From: RGIG4140 sp045614025
GTDB lineage: Bacteria > Pseudomonadota > Alphaproteobacteria > CAAHEQ01 > UBA3637
Length of the DNA stretch: 64,000 nucleotides
Direction of reading: 5' to 3'
Assembly: GCA_045614025.1 (NCBI GenBank)
Contig: JAZLCE010000021.1
Coordinates: 1-64,000, forward strand
The translations under genes were made by a program, and so were the position numbers. How positions within the stretch are numbered: the stretch's first letter is position 1; every line of letters starts with the position of its first letter. Shown here piece by piece: positions 34,865 through 44,575 of the stretch. The notes under the pieces were generated by a model. That model ran no database searches and was not told the DNA's origin. It saw only the letters and a program-made list of their open reading frames with translations.

Positions 34865-36258
34865 TATTTCTTCAATCCTTTCTCTTTTTTCAAAAGTTGA
34901 GTTATTTCAGAGGATATTGAACCTGCACCCAAACAAACAATTGTATCTAAAGAACTTAATGAGGCTGCCTTTTCTTTTAAATTTTCAATTGATGGCAAAT
35001 ATGAAGCATTTAGCCCTTTTAAATTCAATCCTTGAACAAATGCTGGAGCGGTCACCCCTGGAATCATGCTTTCTCCAGCCGCATAAACATCCAATACCAA
35101 AACTTCATCTGCCATATCAAAACAAGTTAAGAAATCATCCCATAAATCACTAAATCTGGAATATCTATGTGGTTGAAAAACAGCAACAATTTTTCCTTTT
35201 ACAGAACTTTTCACAGCATCAAGTGTAGCTTTAATTTCAATCGGATGGTGCGCATAATCATCATAAACTTTCACCTTATTTAAAATCCCTCTTAAAGTTA
35301 AACGCCGTTGAATTCCCTCAAATTTTGCTAAAGCTTTTTTAATCACAGATTCAGAAATACCCAATCTTAAAGAAACAGCAATAGCTGCTAATGCATTTAA
35401 AACATTATGACGACCAAACATCGCTAATTTAATATCTTTAATTTTTTTAAATTTAGATCCATTTCTCACAAAGACATCAAAAATAATCCCATCAGATCCC
35501 ATTCTGATATGATCTGCATGAACATCTGCTTTTTTATTTAGCCCATAAGAAACAATACGACGCGTATCAATATCTTGAATCACTTCTTTAACTGTTTCAT
35601 GATCGGTACAAACAACAGAAAAACCATAAAAAGCCGTATTTTCAATAAATAAACGATACGCTTTTTTCATGTTATCAAAAGTTTTATAATGGTCCATGTG
35701 TTCAGGATCAATATTTGTTACAATGCTAATTGTTGTTGGTAACTTCAAAAAGGAACCATCTGATTCATCAGCTTCAACAACAACATAATCCCCTTTTCCA
35801 AGGCGTGCATTTGAAGATTGAGAATTTAAAATACCACCAATAACAAAACTTGGTTTTAATTTTGCTTGCATTAAAATGCTTGCTACAAGAGAAGATGTTG
35901 TTGTTTTCCCATGTGTCCCTGAAACACAAATGCTTCTTTTATAATTTAAAATTTCAGCCAACATTTCAGAGCGATGACCAACAGGAATACCAAGTCTTCT
36001 TGCTTCAACTAATTCAGGATTATCTGGTTTAATTGCACTGGAAATAACAACAGCATCTACACCTTTTAAATTTTCTTTTTTATGGCCAATAAATACTGTA
36101 ATTCCACTTTTTTGAATTCGCTTGGTGTTGGCGCTTTCTTTTGCATCTGAACCTTGAACAAACAAACCTAAATCCACAAGCATTTCAGCAATGGCACTCA
36201 TTCCAATGCCACCAATACCAATAAAATGAATCTTTTTTAATGGACAAGAAAGTTTCAT
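34864..36258 (-). CDS. murC: UDP-N-acetylmuramate--L-alanine ligase
   Basis: This 464-residue Mur ligase adds L-Ala to UDP-MurNAc. HFIGIGGIGMSAIAEM is the UDP-binding start, SGTHGKTTTSSLVASIL is the ATP loop, and VYDDYAHHPIEIKATL is the C-terminal domain motif. AAGGAGG before the ATG lies within the end of murG, and the two genes touch (TAAATG). Confidence 0.97.
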   Translation of the reverse strand: MKLSCPLKKIHFIGIGGIGMSAIAEMLVDLGLFVQGSDAKESANTKRIQKSGITVFIGHKKENLKGVDAVVISSAIKPDNPELVEARRLGIPVGHRSEMLAEILNYKRSICVSGTHGKTTTSSLVASILMQAKLKPSFVIGGILNSQSSNARLGKGDYVVVEADESDGSFLKLPTTISIVTNIDPEHMDHYKTFDNMKKAYRLFIENTAFYGFSVVCTDHETVKEVIQDIDTRRIVSYGLNKKADVHADHIRMGSDGIIFDVFVRNGSKFKKIKDIKLAMFGRHNVLNALAAIAVSLRLGISESVIKKALAKFEGIQRRLTLRGILNKVKVYDDYAHHPIEIKATLDAVKSSVKGKIVAVFQPHRYSRFSDLWDDFLTCFDMADEVLVLDVYAAGESMIPGVTAPAFVQGLNLKGLNASYLPSIENLKEKAASLSSLDTIVCLGAGSISSEITQLLKKEKGLKK

Positions 36259-37416
36259 TTAAAGGCCTCCTTCATGATTGCTATTTTCAATAATTTTTTT
36301 AACTTCTAAGACAACACTTTCTGCCGCTTGAGGCATTGCTCTAGAATAACTTTGTGTTGCAGCAATTGAAAGTTCTTTTGGATTTTTCATTAATTCAGCT
36401 AATTGTTCTGAAACACGCAATGAGCTAAAACCCTTTTCTGGAATCAGCCACCCAGCTCCACTATCGCAAAAACCAGCGGCATTTTCTGTTTGATGATCAT
36501 CTGCAGCTGTTGGTAAAGGAACAATCATCGCTGGACGCCCAATAATTTCAAGTTCAGTAATTGTTGATGCCCCACCTCTTGCAACAACCAAATGCGATTG
36601 CTCCAATAATTCTGGCATATTATCAAAAAATGATTCAACAGTTACCTTTTTAAAAGGTTGTCCCTTATAAATATTTCTAACATATTCAATATCTTCTGGA
36701 CGAGCTTGTTGAGTTAAAACAAGCTTTTCTTTAAGTTCAGTTGGTAATTGAAGCAAAACTTCAGGAAAAACGCGACTGAAAAAAGAAGCACCTTGACTAC
36801 CTCCAAAAACAAGCAGGTGAAAATCTTCACCCTTTGGTGGATAAGGGGCATTTTCTTTTTTTAAAATTTGGTTTCTTGCTGGCATACCCACTCTTAATGT
36901 TGGAATATTTGCAGGTATTCTTTTTGTTGGCATAAATGAAGTTGCGATTAAACAAGCTCCTTTTGCCAAAATTCTATTTGCGCGACCTAAAACGGCATTT
37001 TGTTCATGTAACACAACTGGAATGCGCCATAAATGTGCCGCTAAAACAGCAGGAAATGAGGCATATCCCCCCACTCCAATAACAGCTGCAGGTTTTAATT
37101 TTTGCAACAAGCAAAGAGCTTGAACAGCCCCAAGAAATAATTTCGTTGCCGCAATTGCTTTATGAAAAAGCGTGCGTCTTGCAACCGCTTCAGACATAAG
37201 TTTATATGTTTCAACACCTGGAAGTGAAGTAAAAGCTTTTCCTCTTTTATCCGTTACAAATGCAACTTGATAGCCATTTTTTAATAATGCTGAACAAATG
37301 GATTCAGCAGGGAAAATATGCCCCCCGCTTCCACCTGTTGTCACCACAACAAGTGGCGCATTTTTTTTCTCATGAGTTTTTTTCTTTTCTTGATTTCTGT
37401 ATCTTTTATTTCCCAT
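36259..37416 (-). CDS. murG: lipid II synthase, UDP-GlcNAc transferase
   Basis: This 385-residue GT28 enzyme turns lipid I into lipid II at the inner face of the membrane. TTGGSGGHIFPAESI is the N-terminal glycine loop, GGYASFPAVLAAH follows, and LVFGGSQGASFFSRV and VARGGASTITEL make the UDP-GlcNAc site. The first 20 residues are a basic, Lys-rich extension. AAGGA precedes the ATG. Confidence 0.97.
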   Translation of the reverse strand: MGNKRYRNQEKKKTHEKKNAPLVVVTTGGSGGHIFPAESICSALLKNGYQVAFVTDKRGKAFTSLPGVETYKLMSEAVARRTLFHKAIAATKLFLGAVQALCLLQKLKPAAVIGVGGYASFPAVLAAHLWRIPVVLHEQNAVLGRANRILAKGACLIATSFMPTKRIPANIPTLRVGMPARNQILKKENAPYPPKGEDFHLLVFGGSQGASFFSRVFPEVLLQLPTELKEKLVLTQQARPEDIEYVRNIYKGQPFKKVTVESFFDNMPELLEQSHLVVARGGASTITELEIIGRPAMIVPLPTAADDHQTENAAGFCDSGAGWLIPEKGFSSLRVSEQLAELMKNPKELSIAATQSYSRAMPQAAESVVLEVKKIIENSNHEGGL

Positions 37417-37437
37417 TTTTCATCCTTTTAAAATAAA

Positions 37438-38565
37438 TTATTCTAACCCACGAGAAAGTGTATGGCACCTTGTTAAACTTAAAATAATACCAAACGCAAA
37501 CCCAATTGAAACCAATGAAGAACCGCCATAAGAAATAAATGGAAGCGTCATTCCTTTTGTTGGCAATAAATTCAACGTTGATCCCATATTAACAATAGCC
37601 TGAATTGCAATTTGTGTCAACAGACCAGCAACAGCAATTTGACAAAAATGATTATTCGACTGTCTTAAAAGACGAAACCCTTTTAAAACAACAAATGCAA
37701 AAACCATAATTAACAATGTTGTTAAAATAAAACCAAACTCTTCGGCAGAAACGGCTAAAATAAAATCTGTATGCGCATCTGGCAATTCATATTTTACAAT
37801 TCCTTCACCAGGGCCCTTTCCAAACCACCCTGCATTTTTAAGTGTTTCCATTGATTTTTCGACCTGATAAGCTTCTTGCCCTTCAGTTGGATTTAAAAAT
37901 CTATTCACACGCGTATGAACGTGATCAAACATAAAATAAGCAAAAATACCTAAACTAATGGCCCCAGCCCCTAAGAATGAAACAACCATCATTGGAATAC
38001 CAGATAAAAACAGCTGAACCCCAAAAATGGCCGTTACTGTTACCAACATACCAATATCTGGTTGCCCCATTAATAAAAGAGCAATCACACCATAAAGTGC
38101 AAATGCAAGCCAATAACCTGGAAATTGCTTAATTAAACGACCTGATGCTAATAACCAAGCACAAACAACAGCAAATGCTGGTTTCATAAACTCAGAAGGC
38201 TGCAACCCAATTCCAAGGAAATAAATCCACCGTCTTGCCCCTTGAATTTGAGTTCCAAACAAAACAACATATACCATACATACAAGTGAACCGATTAGAA
38301 TCAATCCTGATAATCGTCTGATATGTTTAAATGATAAAAATGCCGTTGAAAACAACACCAAAACAGTTGGAAACAAAAAAATAAGCTGACGATTAATAAA
38401 ATAAAACGTCTCACGATTTGTTCTATATGCAACACCGGGACTTGCTGCAAAAATTAGGAAAATACCATATAAAATAAGCACAACTGCTGAATAGAGTAAT
38501 TGCCGGTTAATATCCCTGAATCGCTCTGAAAAAAAGAGTCTTGTTTTTTCAAGAAAACCACCCAT
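37438..38565 (-). CDS. ftsW: septal peptidoglycan glycosyltransferase FtsW
   Basis: This 375-residue SEDS protein has about ten membrane helices. GARRWIYFLGIGLQPSEFMKPAF is split around the key signature, which also includes AEEFGFILT and PFISYGGSSL. SEDS proteins polymerise lipid II with a class B PBP, here FtsI. It follows mraY with nine bases between, where murD is usually found. Confidence 0.95.
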   Translation of the reverse strand: MGGFLEKTRLFFSERFRDINRQLLYSAVVLILYGIFLIFAASPGVAYRTNRETFYFINRQLIFLFPTVLVLFSTAFLSFKHIRRLSGLILIGSLVCMVYVVLFGTQIQGARRWIYFLGIGLQPSEFMKPAFAVVCAWLLASGRLIKQFPGYWLAFALYGVIALLLMGQPDIGMLVTVTAIFGVQLFLSGIPMMVVSFLGAGAISLGIFAYFMFDHVHTRVNRFLNPTEGQEAYQVEKSMETLKNAGWFGKGPGEGIVKYELPDAHTDFILAVSAEEFGFILTTLLIMVFAFVVLKGFRLLRQSNNHFCQIAVAGLLTQIAIQAIVNMGSTLNLLPTKGMTLPFISYGGSSLVSIGFAFGIILSLTRCHTLSRGLE

Positions 38566-38574
38566 TTTATTCTC

Positions 38575-39657
38575 CTATCTAATTTTAAGTGTTGATAATG
38601 CAATGATAGCAAGCAAAACAGAAATAATCCAAAAACGAACAACAACTGTTGTTTCAGACCATCCTTTTTTTTCAAAATGGTGATGTAAAGGAGCCATTAA
38701 AAAGACTCTCTTTTTTCTAAGTTTATATGAACCAATTTGAATAATATCAGATAACGCTTCTGCAACGAATACTCCTCCAGCAATTGCGAGCAATAATTCT
38801 TGTTTAGTAGCAACACTTAGGGCGCCTAAAACACCACCTAATGCCAAAGAACCCGTATCCCCCATAAACACTTGAGCTGGATGAGCATTAAACCACAAAA
38901 AGCCTAAAGTTGCTCCAATAACGGCTCCACAAAATACAGCCATTTCCCCTGCTCCTGCGACATAGTGAATATGCAAATATGCGCTATAATCCACACGCCC
39001 AACTAAATATGCAATCACCATAAACACAAAACAACACATAATAACAGGCAATGAAACAAGGCCATCTAACCCATCTGTTAAATTTACGGCATTTGAACTA
39101 CCGACCATCACAATTAAAACAAAAGGAATATAAAAATACATTAAATCAATAGACAAATCTTTAAAAAATGGGATGGTTAATGTTGTTCCCATTGGACCAG
39201 TTTCCAAACAAATCATCCAAAGACAAGCAACCAAACTAATTAAAAATTGCAAAGATAATTTTTGTTTTGCAGAAATTCCATTTGAAGAATTTTTTGTTAA
39301 TTTTTTATAATCATCAAAAAATCCAGCTAATCCAAAACCAGCTAAAACAAAAGCCATTACCCAAATATAAGAATTTGTTAATTGTGCCCAAAGGAATGTG
39401 GAAATTAAAATTGAAATAATAATTAAAAGCCCACCCATACAAGGTGTTCCACGCTTTAAAAAATGCGTTTCGGGTCCATCTTGACGTATCGGTTGCCCTT
39501 CGCCTTGCTTACTTTTGAGCCAAGCAATAAATTTTGGACCACAAACAAGCATAATTAAAAAAGATGTTGCAAGAGCACCGCCCGCTCTAAACGTAATATA
39601 TTTAAAAATATTTAAAAAACTAAAATCCATTGATAACAATGACAACAAATATAACAT
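38575..39657 (-). CDS. mraY: phospho-MurNAc-pentapeptide transferase
   Basis: This 360-residue membrane enzyme makes lipid I from undecaprenyl phosphate. GFFDDYKK carries the catalytic Asp pair, NLTDGLDGL is the substrate and Mg site, WFNAHPAQVFMGDTGSLALGG is recognisable in parts, and LHHHFEKKGW is the late His motif. AGGGAG precedes the ATG. It is in the normal place after murF. Confidence 0.97.
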   Translation of the reverse strand: MLYLLSLLSMDFSFLNIFKYITFRAGGALATSFLIMLVCGPKFIAWLKSKQGEGQPIRQDGPETHFLKRGTPCMGGLLIIISILISTFLWAQLTNSYIWVMAFVLAGFGLAGFFDDYKKLTKNSSNGISAKQKLSLQFLISLVACLWMICLETGPMGTTLTIPFFKDLSIDLMYFYIPFVLIVMVGSSNAVNLTDGLDGLVSLPVIMCCFVFMVIAYLVGRVDYSAYLHIHYVAGAGEMAVFCGAVIGATLGFLWFNAHPAQVFMGDTGSLALGGVLGALSVATKQELLLAIAGGVFVAEALSDIIQIGSYKLRKKRVFLMAPLHHHFEKKGWSETTVVVRFWIISVLLAIIALSTLKIR

Positions 39658-39666
39658 ATTCTCTCC

Positions 39667-42492
39667 CTAACTCAACTCTTGCAACATTTTAACAAATTTA
39701 TTCAATCTAACACTATTTGATCCCTTTACCAAAACAATGTCATTTTCTTTAATTTCTGAGATAATACCCTTCATAAAATCATCAACAGTTTCAAAATAAC
39801 CGCCTTGAAGATGAACTGGCAATAACTCATATAAATATTTCATTAGTGTTCCTATGGTATATACCCGATCAATTTGATTTTCAAGAATATTTTTTAATAA
39901 ATCTTTATGCAATTGAATAGAGTGCTCTCCCAATTCCAACATTTGCCCCAAAACAGCCACTTTTCGACCACCTGTTTGTTTTGATAAAACAGATAAGGAT
40001 GCTTTCATAGAAGATGGATTTGCATTATAGCAATCATCAATCAAGGTTATTTTTTTGTTTCCATTTAACATTAATTGTTGCATCAATCCTCTACCTTGAA
40101 TTGGCTTTGTGGTTTGAATAACATCTAAAACATTTTCAAAATTAACACCCAAAGCATCAACTCCCGCTAAAACAGCCAATGAATTCATCGCAAAATGTTG
40201 CCCTAAAAAATTAATCTGATAAGAATATTTTTTATCTTTTCTTTCAAATTCAACCAAACATTTATCAGAAATATGACAAGAAATTAATTTAAAATCAGCC
40301 TCATTATTTTTACCAAATGAAACAACTTTTAATCCCATTTCTATTGCTTTTTTTTGCATAATATCAAAAAAAGGTGAATCCCCATTTAATATGGCAACAC
40401 TTCCTTTTTCTTGTCCTTCAAAAATTTCAGACTTTGCCAACGCAATTTCTTCTTCTGAGTTAAAAAACTCCCTATGCGCAGAGCCGATCATTGTGATAAT
40501 ACTGGCATGTGGTCGAAGTAATTTTGTTAATTTTGAAATTTCACCTTTATGATTCATCCCTAATTCAATTACAGCATATTGTGTTTTAGGATGCATAGCA
40601 GCTAACGTTAAAGGAACACCAATTTCATTATTAAAATTGCCTTTTGTTGCATGCGTTTTTCCATATTTTTCAAAACAGGTTTTCAACATTTCTTTTGTTG
40701 TTGTTTTTCCTGAACTTCCTGTGACGCCGATAACCCGTGCCGCAGTATTTGCTCGTCTATATACGGCTAATTTTTCAAGGGCGTCCATCACATTTGGAAC
40801 AATAATTTGCCTTTCTTTTTGAACAAATTGAACTTCTTTTTCAACTAAACAAGCTCCTGCTCCTTTTTCAATGGCAACTTTAACAAATTGATGGCCATCA
40901 ACTTTTTCACCTTTAAGCGCAAAAAATAAATCTCCTGGAACTAATGTTCTTGTATCAATTGAAACACCTGAAATACGGATACTTTCATCAACAAAAACTC
41001 CTAAAGCAGCTTCTAAAGAAGATTTATCCCAAATAACTTTATCTGCAGCATTATCTGCAGCATTATTTAAAGCAGCCAATGCCTCTTGTTTATCAGAGAA
41101 CGGATAGCAAACACCATTTATTAATTGACCTGTTTCATGGCCTTTACCGCATAAAACCAATATATCATTTTCTTTTAATGAGGAAATCGCTTGGTAAATG
41201 GCTTCTTTTCTATTCGGAACAAGCAAAGCTTTTGGGCAAGCCTTAAAAATCATTTCTCTTATTAAAGCTGGATCTTCATATCTAGGATTATCATCCGTTA
41301 TAAAAACCTTATCAGCTTCTTTTTGAGCAATTTCTCCCATCAAAGCTCTTTTCCCCGTATCTCTATTACCACCACACCCAATCAAAGCCACTAAATTTCC
41401 TTTTGCATGTGGTCTTAAAGAAGAAAGAACATTATGAAGCGCATCAGGCGTATGCGCATAATCAACAAAAATATGAGCTCCACCTTTATGCCCAATGCAT
41501 TCTAAACGTCCTTCAGGTGCTTTTAACTGAGGTAAATATTCAATCAAATCATCCATTGGAATCCCTAATTTAGAAACAAGACCTAAAGCACAAAGGATGT
41601 TATGCACCTGAAATGCCCCAAAAATATTCAAATGTATTTTTTTTGTTTTACCTTGATATGTTATTGACAAAAGCTGGCCATTTGGCAATGGATCTAACTT
41701 ATTAATTTTTAAATCTACTCCATTAAATCCATATGAAAAAACAGGAATATTTCTTTCTTTTAAAATCAAACTTAATTCTTTAGAATAAGGATCATCAAAA
41801 TTTAAAACACCAATACCTTCTTGCTTTAAAAGATTTTGAAACAAAAGTTTTTTTGCATCAAAATAAGCTTGCATTGATCCATGATAATCTAGATGATCTC
41901 TTGTTAAATTTGTAAATCCAGCTGACTCAAACGAAAAAGAAGAAAGTCTATTTTGAATAAGTCCATGACTAGATGCTTCTAACACAACATATTCAACATC
42001 TTTCTTTTTCAAATTAGAAAGCGTTTTTGCAAGTGTGATACTATCAGGGGTTGTCATCTTCCCTTCTGTTAAAACATCTTCAACATATACACCTAATGTT
42101 CCAATAGAAGCTGCTTTATGGTTAAATGCATTCAAAAGCTGATAAACATAATAAGCTGTCGATGTCTTCCCATTTGTTCCTGTAACAGCAATTGTTTTGA
42201 TACCCTGACTTGGATATAAAATTGAAGCAATTTTTGCCATATCCACACTTAAATTCTTACTCTTAATAACAATTAAATCAGTTTGAATTTGTCTGTCTGT
42301 TAAAATAGCAACAGCCCCTTTTTTAGTTACTTCATCTAAAAAATCAAGACCATCTACCTTTTCCCCTTTGATAGGCACAAAAATATGCCCTTCTTTAACA
42401 TCTTTAGATGAAACAGAAATCCCTTTAATTTCAATATCATCCTTAAAGTCACATTCTAAACAACTATCTTTTAACAACTCAGACAACAGCAT
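39667..42492 (-). CDS. murEF: fused MurE-MurF ligase
   Basis: About 941 residues in one open frame. The first half (to about 460) is MurE: ATP loop TGTNGKTSTAYYV, CGGNRDTGKRALMGEIA, and DNPRYEDP, the DNPR motif that goes with meso-diaminopimelate as substrate. The second half (from about 470) is MurF: GVTGSSGKTTTKEM, NFNNEIGVPLTL, and DDCYNANPSSMKASL. One polypeptide would thus add both the third residue and D-Ala-D-Ala to the precursor. The joint carries a 12-base tandem repeat that reads as NAAD twice. The frame opens 13 codons earlier, but AAGAAGG before the MLLSEL start fixes it, within a few bases of the ftsI stop. Fused MurE-MurF proteins are known but uncommon. Confidence 0.93.
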   Translation of the reverse strand: MLLSELLKDSCLECDFKDDIEIKGISVSSKDVKEGHIFVPIKGEKVDGLDFLDEVTKKGAVAILTDRQIQTDLIVIKSKNLSVDMAKIASILYPSQGIKTIAVTGTNGKTSTAYYVYQLLNAFNHKAASIGTLGVYVEDVLTEGKMTTPDSITLAKTLSNLKKKDVEYVVLEASSHGLIQNRLSSFSFESAGFTNLTRDHLDYHGSMQAYFDAKKLLFQNLLKQEGIGVLNFDDPYSKELSLILKERNIPVFSYGFNGVDLKINKLDPLPNGQLLSITYQGKTKKIHLNIFGAFQVHNILCALGLVSKLGIPMDDLIEYLPQLKAPEGRLECIGHKGGAHIFVDYAHTPDALHNVLSSLRPHAKGNLVALIGCGGNRDTGKRALMGEIAQKEADKVFITDDNPRYEDPALIREMIFKACPKALLVPNRKEAIYQAISSLKENDILVLCGKGHETGQLINGVCYPFSDKQEALAALNNAADNAADKVIWDKSSLEAALGVFVDESIRISGVSIDTRTLVPGDLFFALKGEKVDGHQFVKVAIEKGAGACLVEKEVQFVQKERQIIVPNVMDALEKLAVYRRANTAARVIGVTGSSGKTTTKEMLKTCFEKYGKTHATKGNFNNEIGVPLTLAAMHPKTQYAVIELGMNHKGEISKLTKLLRPHASIITMIGSAHREFFNSEEEIALAKSEIFEGQEKGSVAILNGDSPFFDIMQKKAIEMGLKVVSFGKNNEADFKLISCHISDKCLVEFERKDKKYSYQINFLGQHFAMNSLAVLAGVDALGVNFENVLDVIQTTKPIQGRGLMQQLMLNGNKKITLIDDCYNANPSSMKASLSVLSKQTGGRKVAVLGQMLELGEHSIQLHKDLLKNILENQIDRVYTIGTLMKYLYELLPVHLQGGYFETVDDFMKGIISEIKENDIVLVKGSNSVRLNKFVKMLQELS
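41041..41064. repeat. 12-base tandem duplication at the MurE-MurF joint
   Basis: The unit ATCTGCAGCATT occurs twice in a row with no mismatch. It lies exactly in the linker between the two ligase domains and adds four residues without changing the frame. Confidence 0.85.
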
Positions 42493-42496
42493 TTTT

Positions 42497-44239
42497 TTAC
42501 CTTCTTTTTTTAGCTTCAAGCGATAATTCAACTGATTTTTTCATATATGAGGGTTGCTCCCACTCTGGTTGGGTTGCAACGCCTAAATAAGAAGCAATTT
42601 CAAGAACAATTTGAAGCCCTGTTGGTTTGGCATTCCACCCAGCTGTGCTTGCATATTGTCCTTCTAATCTTTTTGGATTTTCAAGAACAACTAAAACAGC
42701 ATATTTTGGCGCATTCATTGGGAAAGCACAAACAAATGTAGTTCTCAACGTTCCTTCTGTATATCCTCCATTTACCAACATTTCAGCTGATCCTGTTTTT
42801 CCACCAACATGATATTTTTTAATTGGATCAGAATCTTTTAAATTCCAATTAATAACCCCCCACATCATATGACGGATTTGTTCAGAGACTTTTTGAGAAA
42901 TCACTTGATATTCGGCTTTTCCCTTATTCCCATTTTTAATAAAAGTTGGCACACGATAATAGCCTCCATTCACTAATGCGCTTACTGCGGAAATTAAATG
43001 AAGTGGAGAAACAGCAATCCCATATCCATAAGAGATGGTTGCACTTGTCATATCAGCCCATTTTTCTTCTAAAGGATATTGGGTTCTTGTTTTTTCAGGC
43101 AATTGAATCGGCAGTGGTTGATAAAATCCAAAACGTGATAAAAACTCTTTTTGTTTTTGATATCCTGCTTTTAATGCAATTTTAACTGATCCAATATTAG
43201 AAGAATGAATCAAAATTTCTGGGACCATTAAAGGTCGATTTTGCCCACGATAATCTTCAATTGTTTTACGCCCAATTTTAAATGAAGTCGTCGCATCAAA
43301 AATATCATGTGGGCGGATCACTTTATTTTCAAGTGCCATTGCTGTATTAAATAATTTAAAAACAGAACCAAATTCATAAGCCCCCAATGTCGCTTTATTA
43401 AATCTGGCATCACTATCTGCATCTTGTGGAATATTTGGATTATAATCTGGCAATGAAACACTTGCTAAAACTTCACCTGTATGAATATCCATTACAATAC
43501 TGGTTCCACCTAGTGCACTATATTTTTTAATATTTTCACTTAATACTCTAGCAACCGTTTCTTGAACAGACATATCTAATGATAATGTTACATCGTTTTC
43601 TTGCAATTCTTCTTCATATGATTTTTCAAGGCCTGCAGTTCCTTTATTATCAATATCAACGCTCCCTAGCAAATGAGCAAATAAAGATCCTTGTGGATAA
43701 ACCCTTTTTTCTCCATCTGTTTCTTGCAAGAAATAATATCCCAACCAATTAACATCTTTTTGTTCAACTGGTGTAATATTTCGTTTAATATATCGAAAAG
43801 AGCCCCCTTGATTAATCTTTTTCAACACATCATCTTTTGTAACACCTGGTAAAACTTTTGATAAATTTTCAGCAACTGTCAACCGATCTTTTTCTTTTAC
43901 CTCTTTAGGATTAATTGACAAATCTTTTGTTGGAACACTTGTTGCCAAAATCATTCCATTTCTATCTAAAATATTGTGTCTATTAATATTTAAATCCGTT
44001 TTCAAAACAGAAGGAACATACGTTCTTGATTGATAAGATAAAACTGTTAAATAAAATAATTTTCCAATAATAATCGAAAAACAAAGAGCAAAAACAAACA
44101 TAATAAAAGCAATACGGCCACTTGCTTTTTGTAAAACACCTTTTGTTGCATCATCTAAACATTTATATCTATCCATTGATGTTAATGGCGGAACTTCAAG
44201 ACCTGCATAGTAAAATGTTTCTTTTTTGCGCTTAAACAT
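42497..44239 (-). CDS. ftsI: septal transpeptidase FtsI (PBP3)
   Basis: This 580-residue class B penicillin-binding protein has one membrane helix (about residues 42-64), a pedestal domain (RNGMILATSVPTKDLSINP), and a transpeptidase domain with EFGSVFKLFN (SxxK Ser), HSSNIGS (SxN) and GGKTGSAEM (KTG). It cross-links septal peptidoglycan with FtsW as partner. AGGGGGGAG precedes the ATG. It touches ftsL upstream. Confidence 0.96.
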   Translation of the reverse strand: MFKRKKETFYYAGLEVPPLTSMDRYKCLDDATKGVLQKASGRIAFIMFVFALCFSIIIGKLFYLTVLSYQSRTYVPSVLKTDLNINRHNILDRNGMILATSVPTKDLSINPKEVKEKDRLTVAENLSKVLPGVTKDDVLKKINQGGSFRYIKRNITPVEQKDVNWLGYYFLQETDGEKRVYPQGSLFAHLLGSVDIDNKGTAGLEKSYEEELQENDVTLSLDMSVQETVARVLSENIKKYSALGGTSIVMDIHTGEVLASVSLPDYNPNIPQDADSDARFNKATLGAYEFGSVFKLFNTAMALENKVIRPHDIFDATTSFKIGRKTIEDYRGQNRPLMVPEILIHSSNIGSVKIALKAGYQKQKEFLSRFGFYQPLPIQLPEKTRTQYPLEEKWADMTSATISYGYGIAVSPLHLISAVSALVNGGYYRVPTFIKNGNKGKAEYQVISQKVSEQIRHMMWGVINWNLKDSDPIKKYHVGGKTGSAEMLVNGGYTEGTLRTTFVCAFPMNAPKYAVLVVLENPKRLEGQYASTAGWNAKPTGLQIVLEIASYLGVATQPEWEQPSYMKKSVELSLEAKKRR

Positions 44240-44563
44240 TTATTCTCCCCCCTCCTCTGATAATGACTTTGCTTCAGATTCTTCCAATTTAATCGGCAAA
44301 TCATCAACTCTTACCAATTGTTCAGATTTAATTACCTGCCAATTTGTTTGATTTGTAACAATAGCTTTTAAGCGTTTAGGATCATTTAAATGCGCCCATT
44401 CGGCTTCTAACATATGCAAATCTCTTTTTGTTTTTAAAATATTAACATGAATTCTTTTTAACTCTGTTTCTTTTTCTTTCACCTGATACTTAAGCGTAAA
44501 TAACGCCACACCAGAAAAAATAGCAACCATTAAAAAAAACACATTAATTAAAAACTTTTTCAT
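44240..44563 (-). CDS. ftsL: FtsL-like cell division protein
   Basis: 107 residues: one membrane helix near the start (about residues 4-23), then a coiled-coil stretch of Lys and Glu, then LNDPKRLKAIV, the FtsL-type end of the coil. The tail is acidic. Sequence identity among FtsL proteins is low, so the call rests on this layout and on its place between rsmH and ftsI. Confidence 0.85.
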   Translation of the reverse strand: MKKFLINVFFLMVAIFSGVALFTLKYQVKEKETELKRIHVNILKTKRDLHMLEAEWAHLNDPKRLKAIVTNQTNWQVIKSEQLVRVDDLPIKLEESEAKSLSEEGGE

Positions 44564-44575
44564 CTATCCCCCTTA

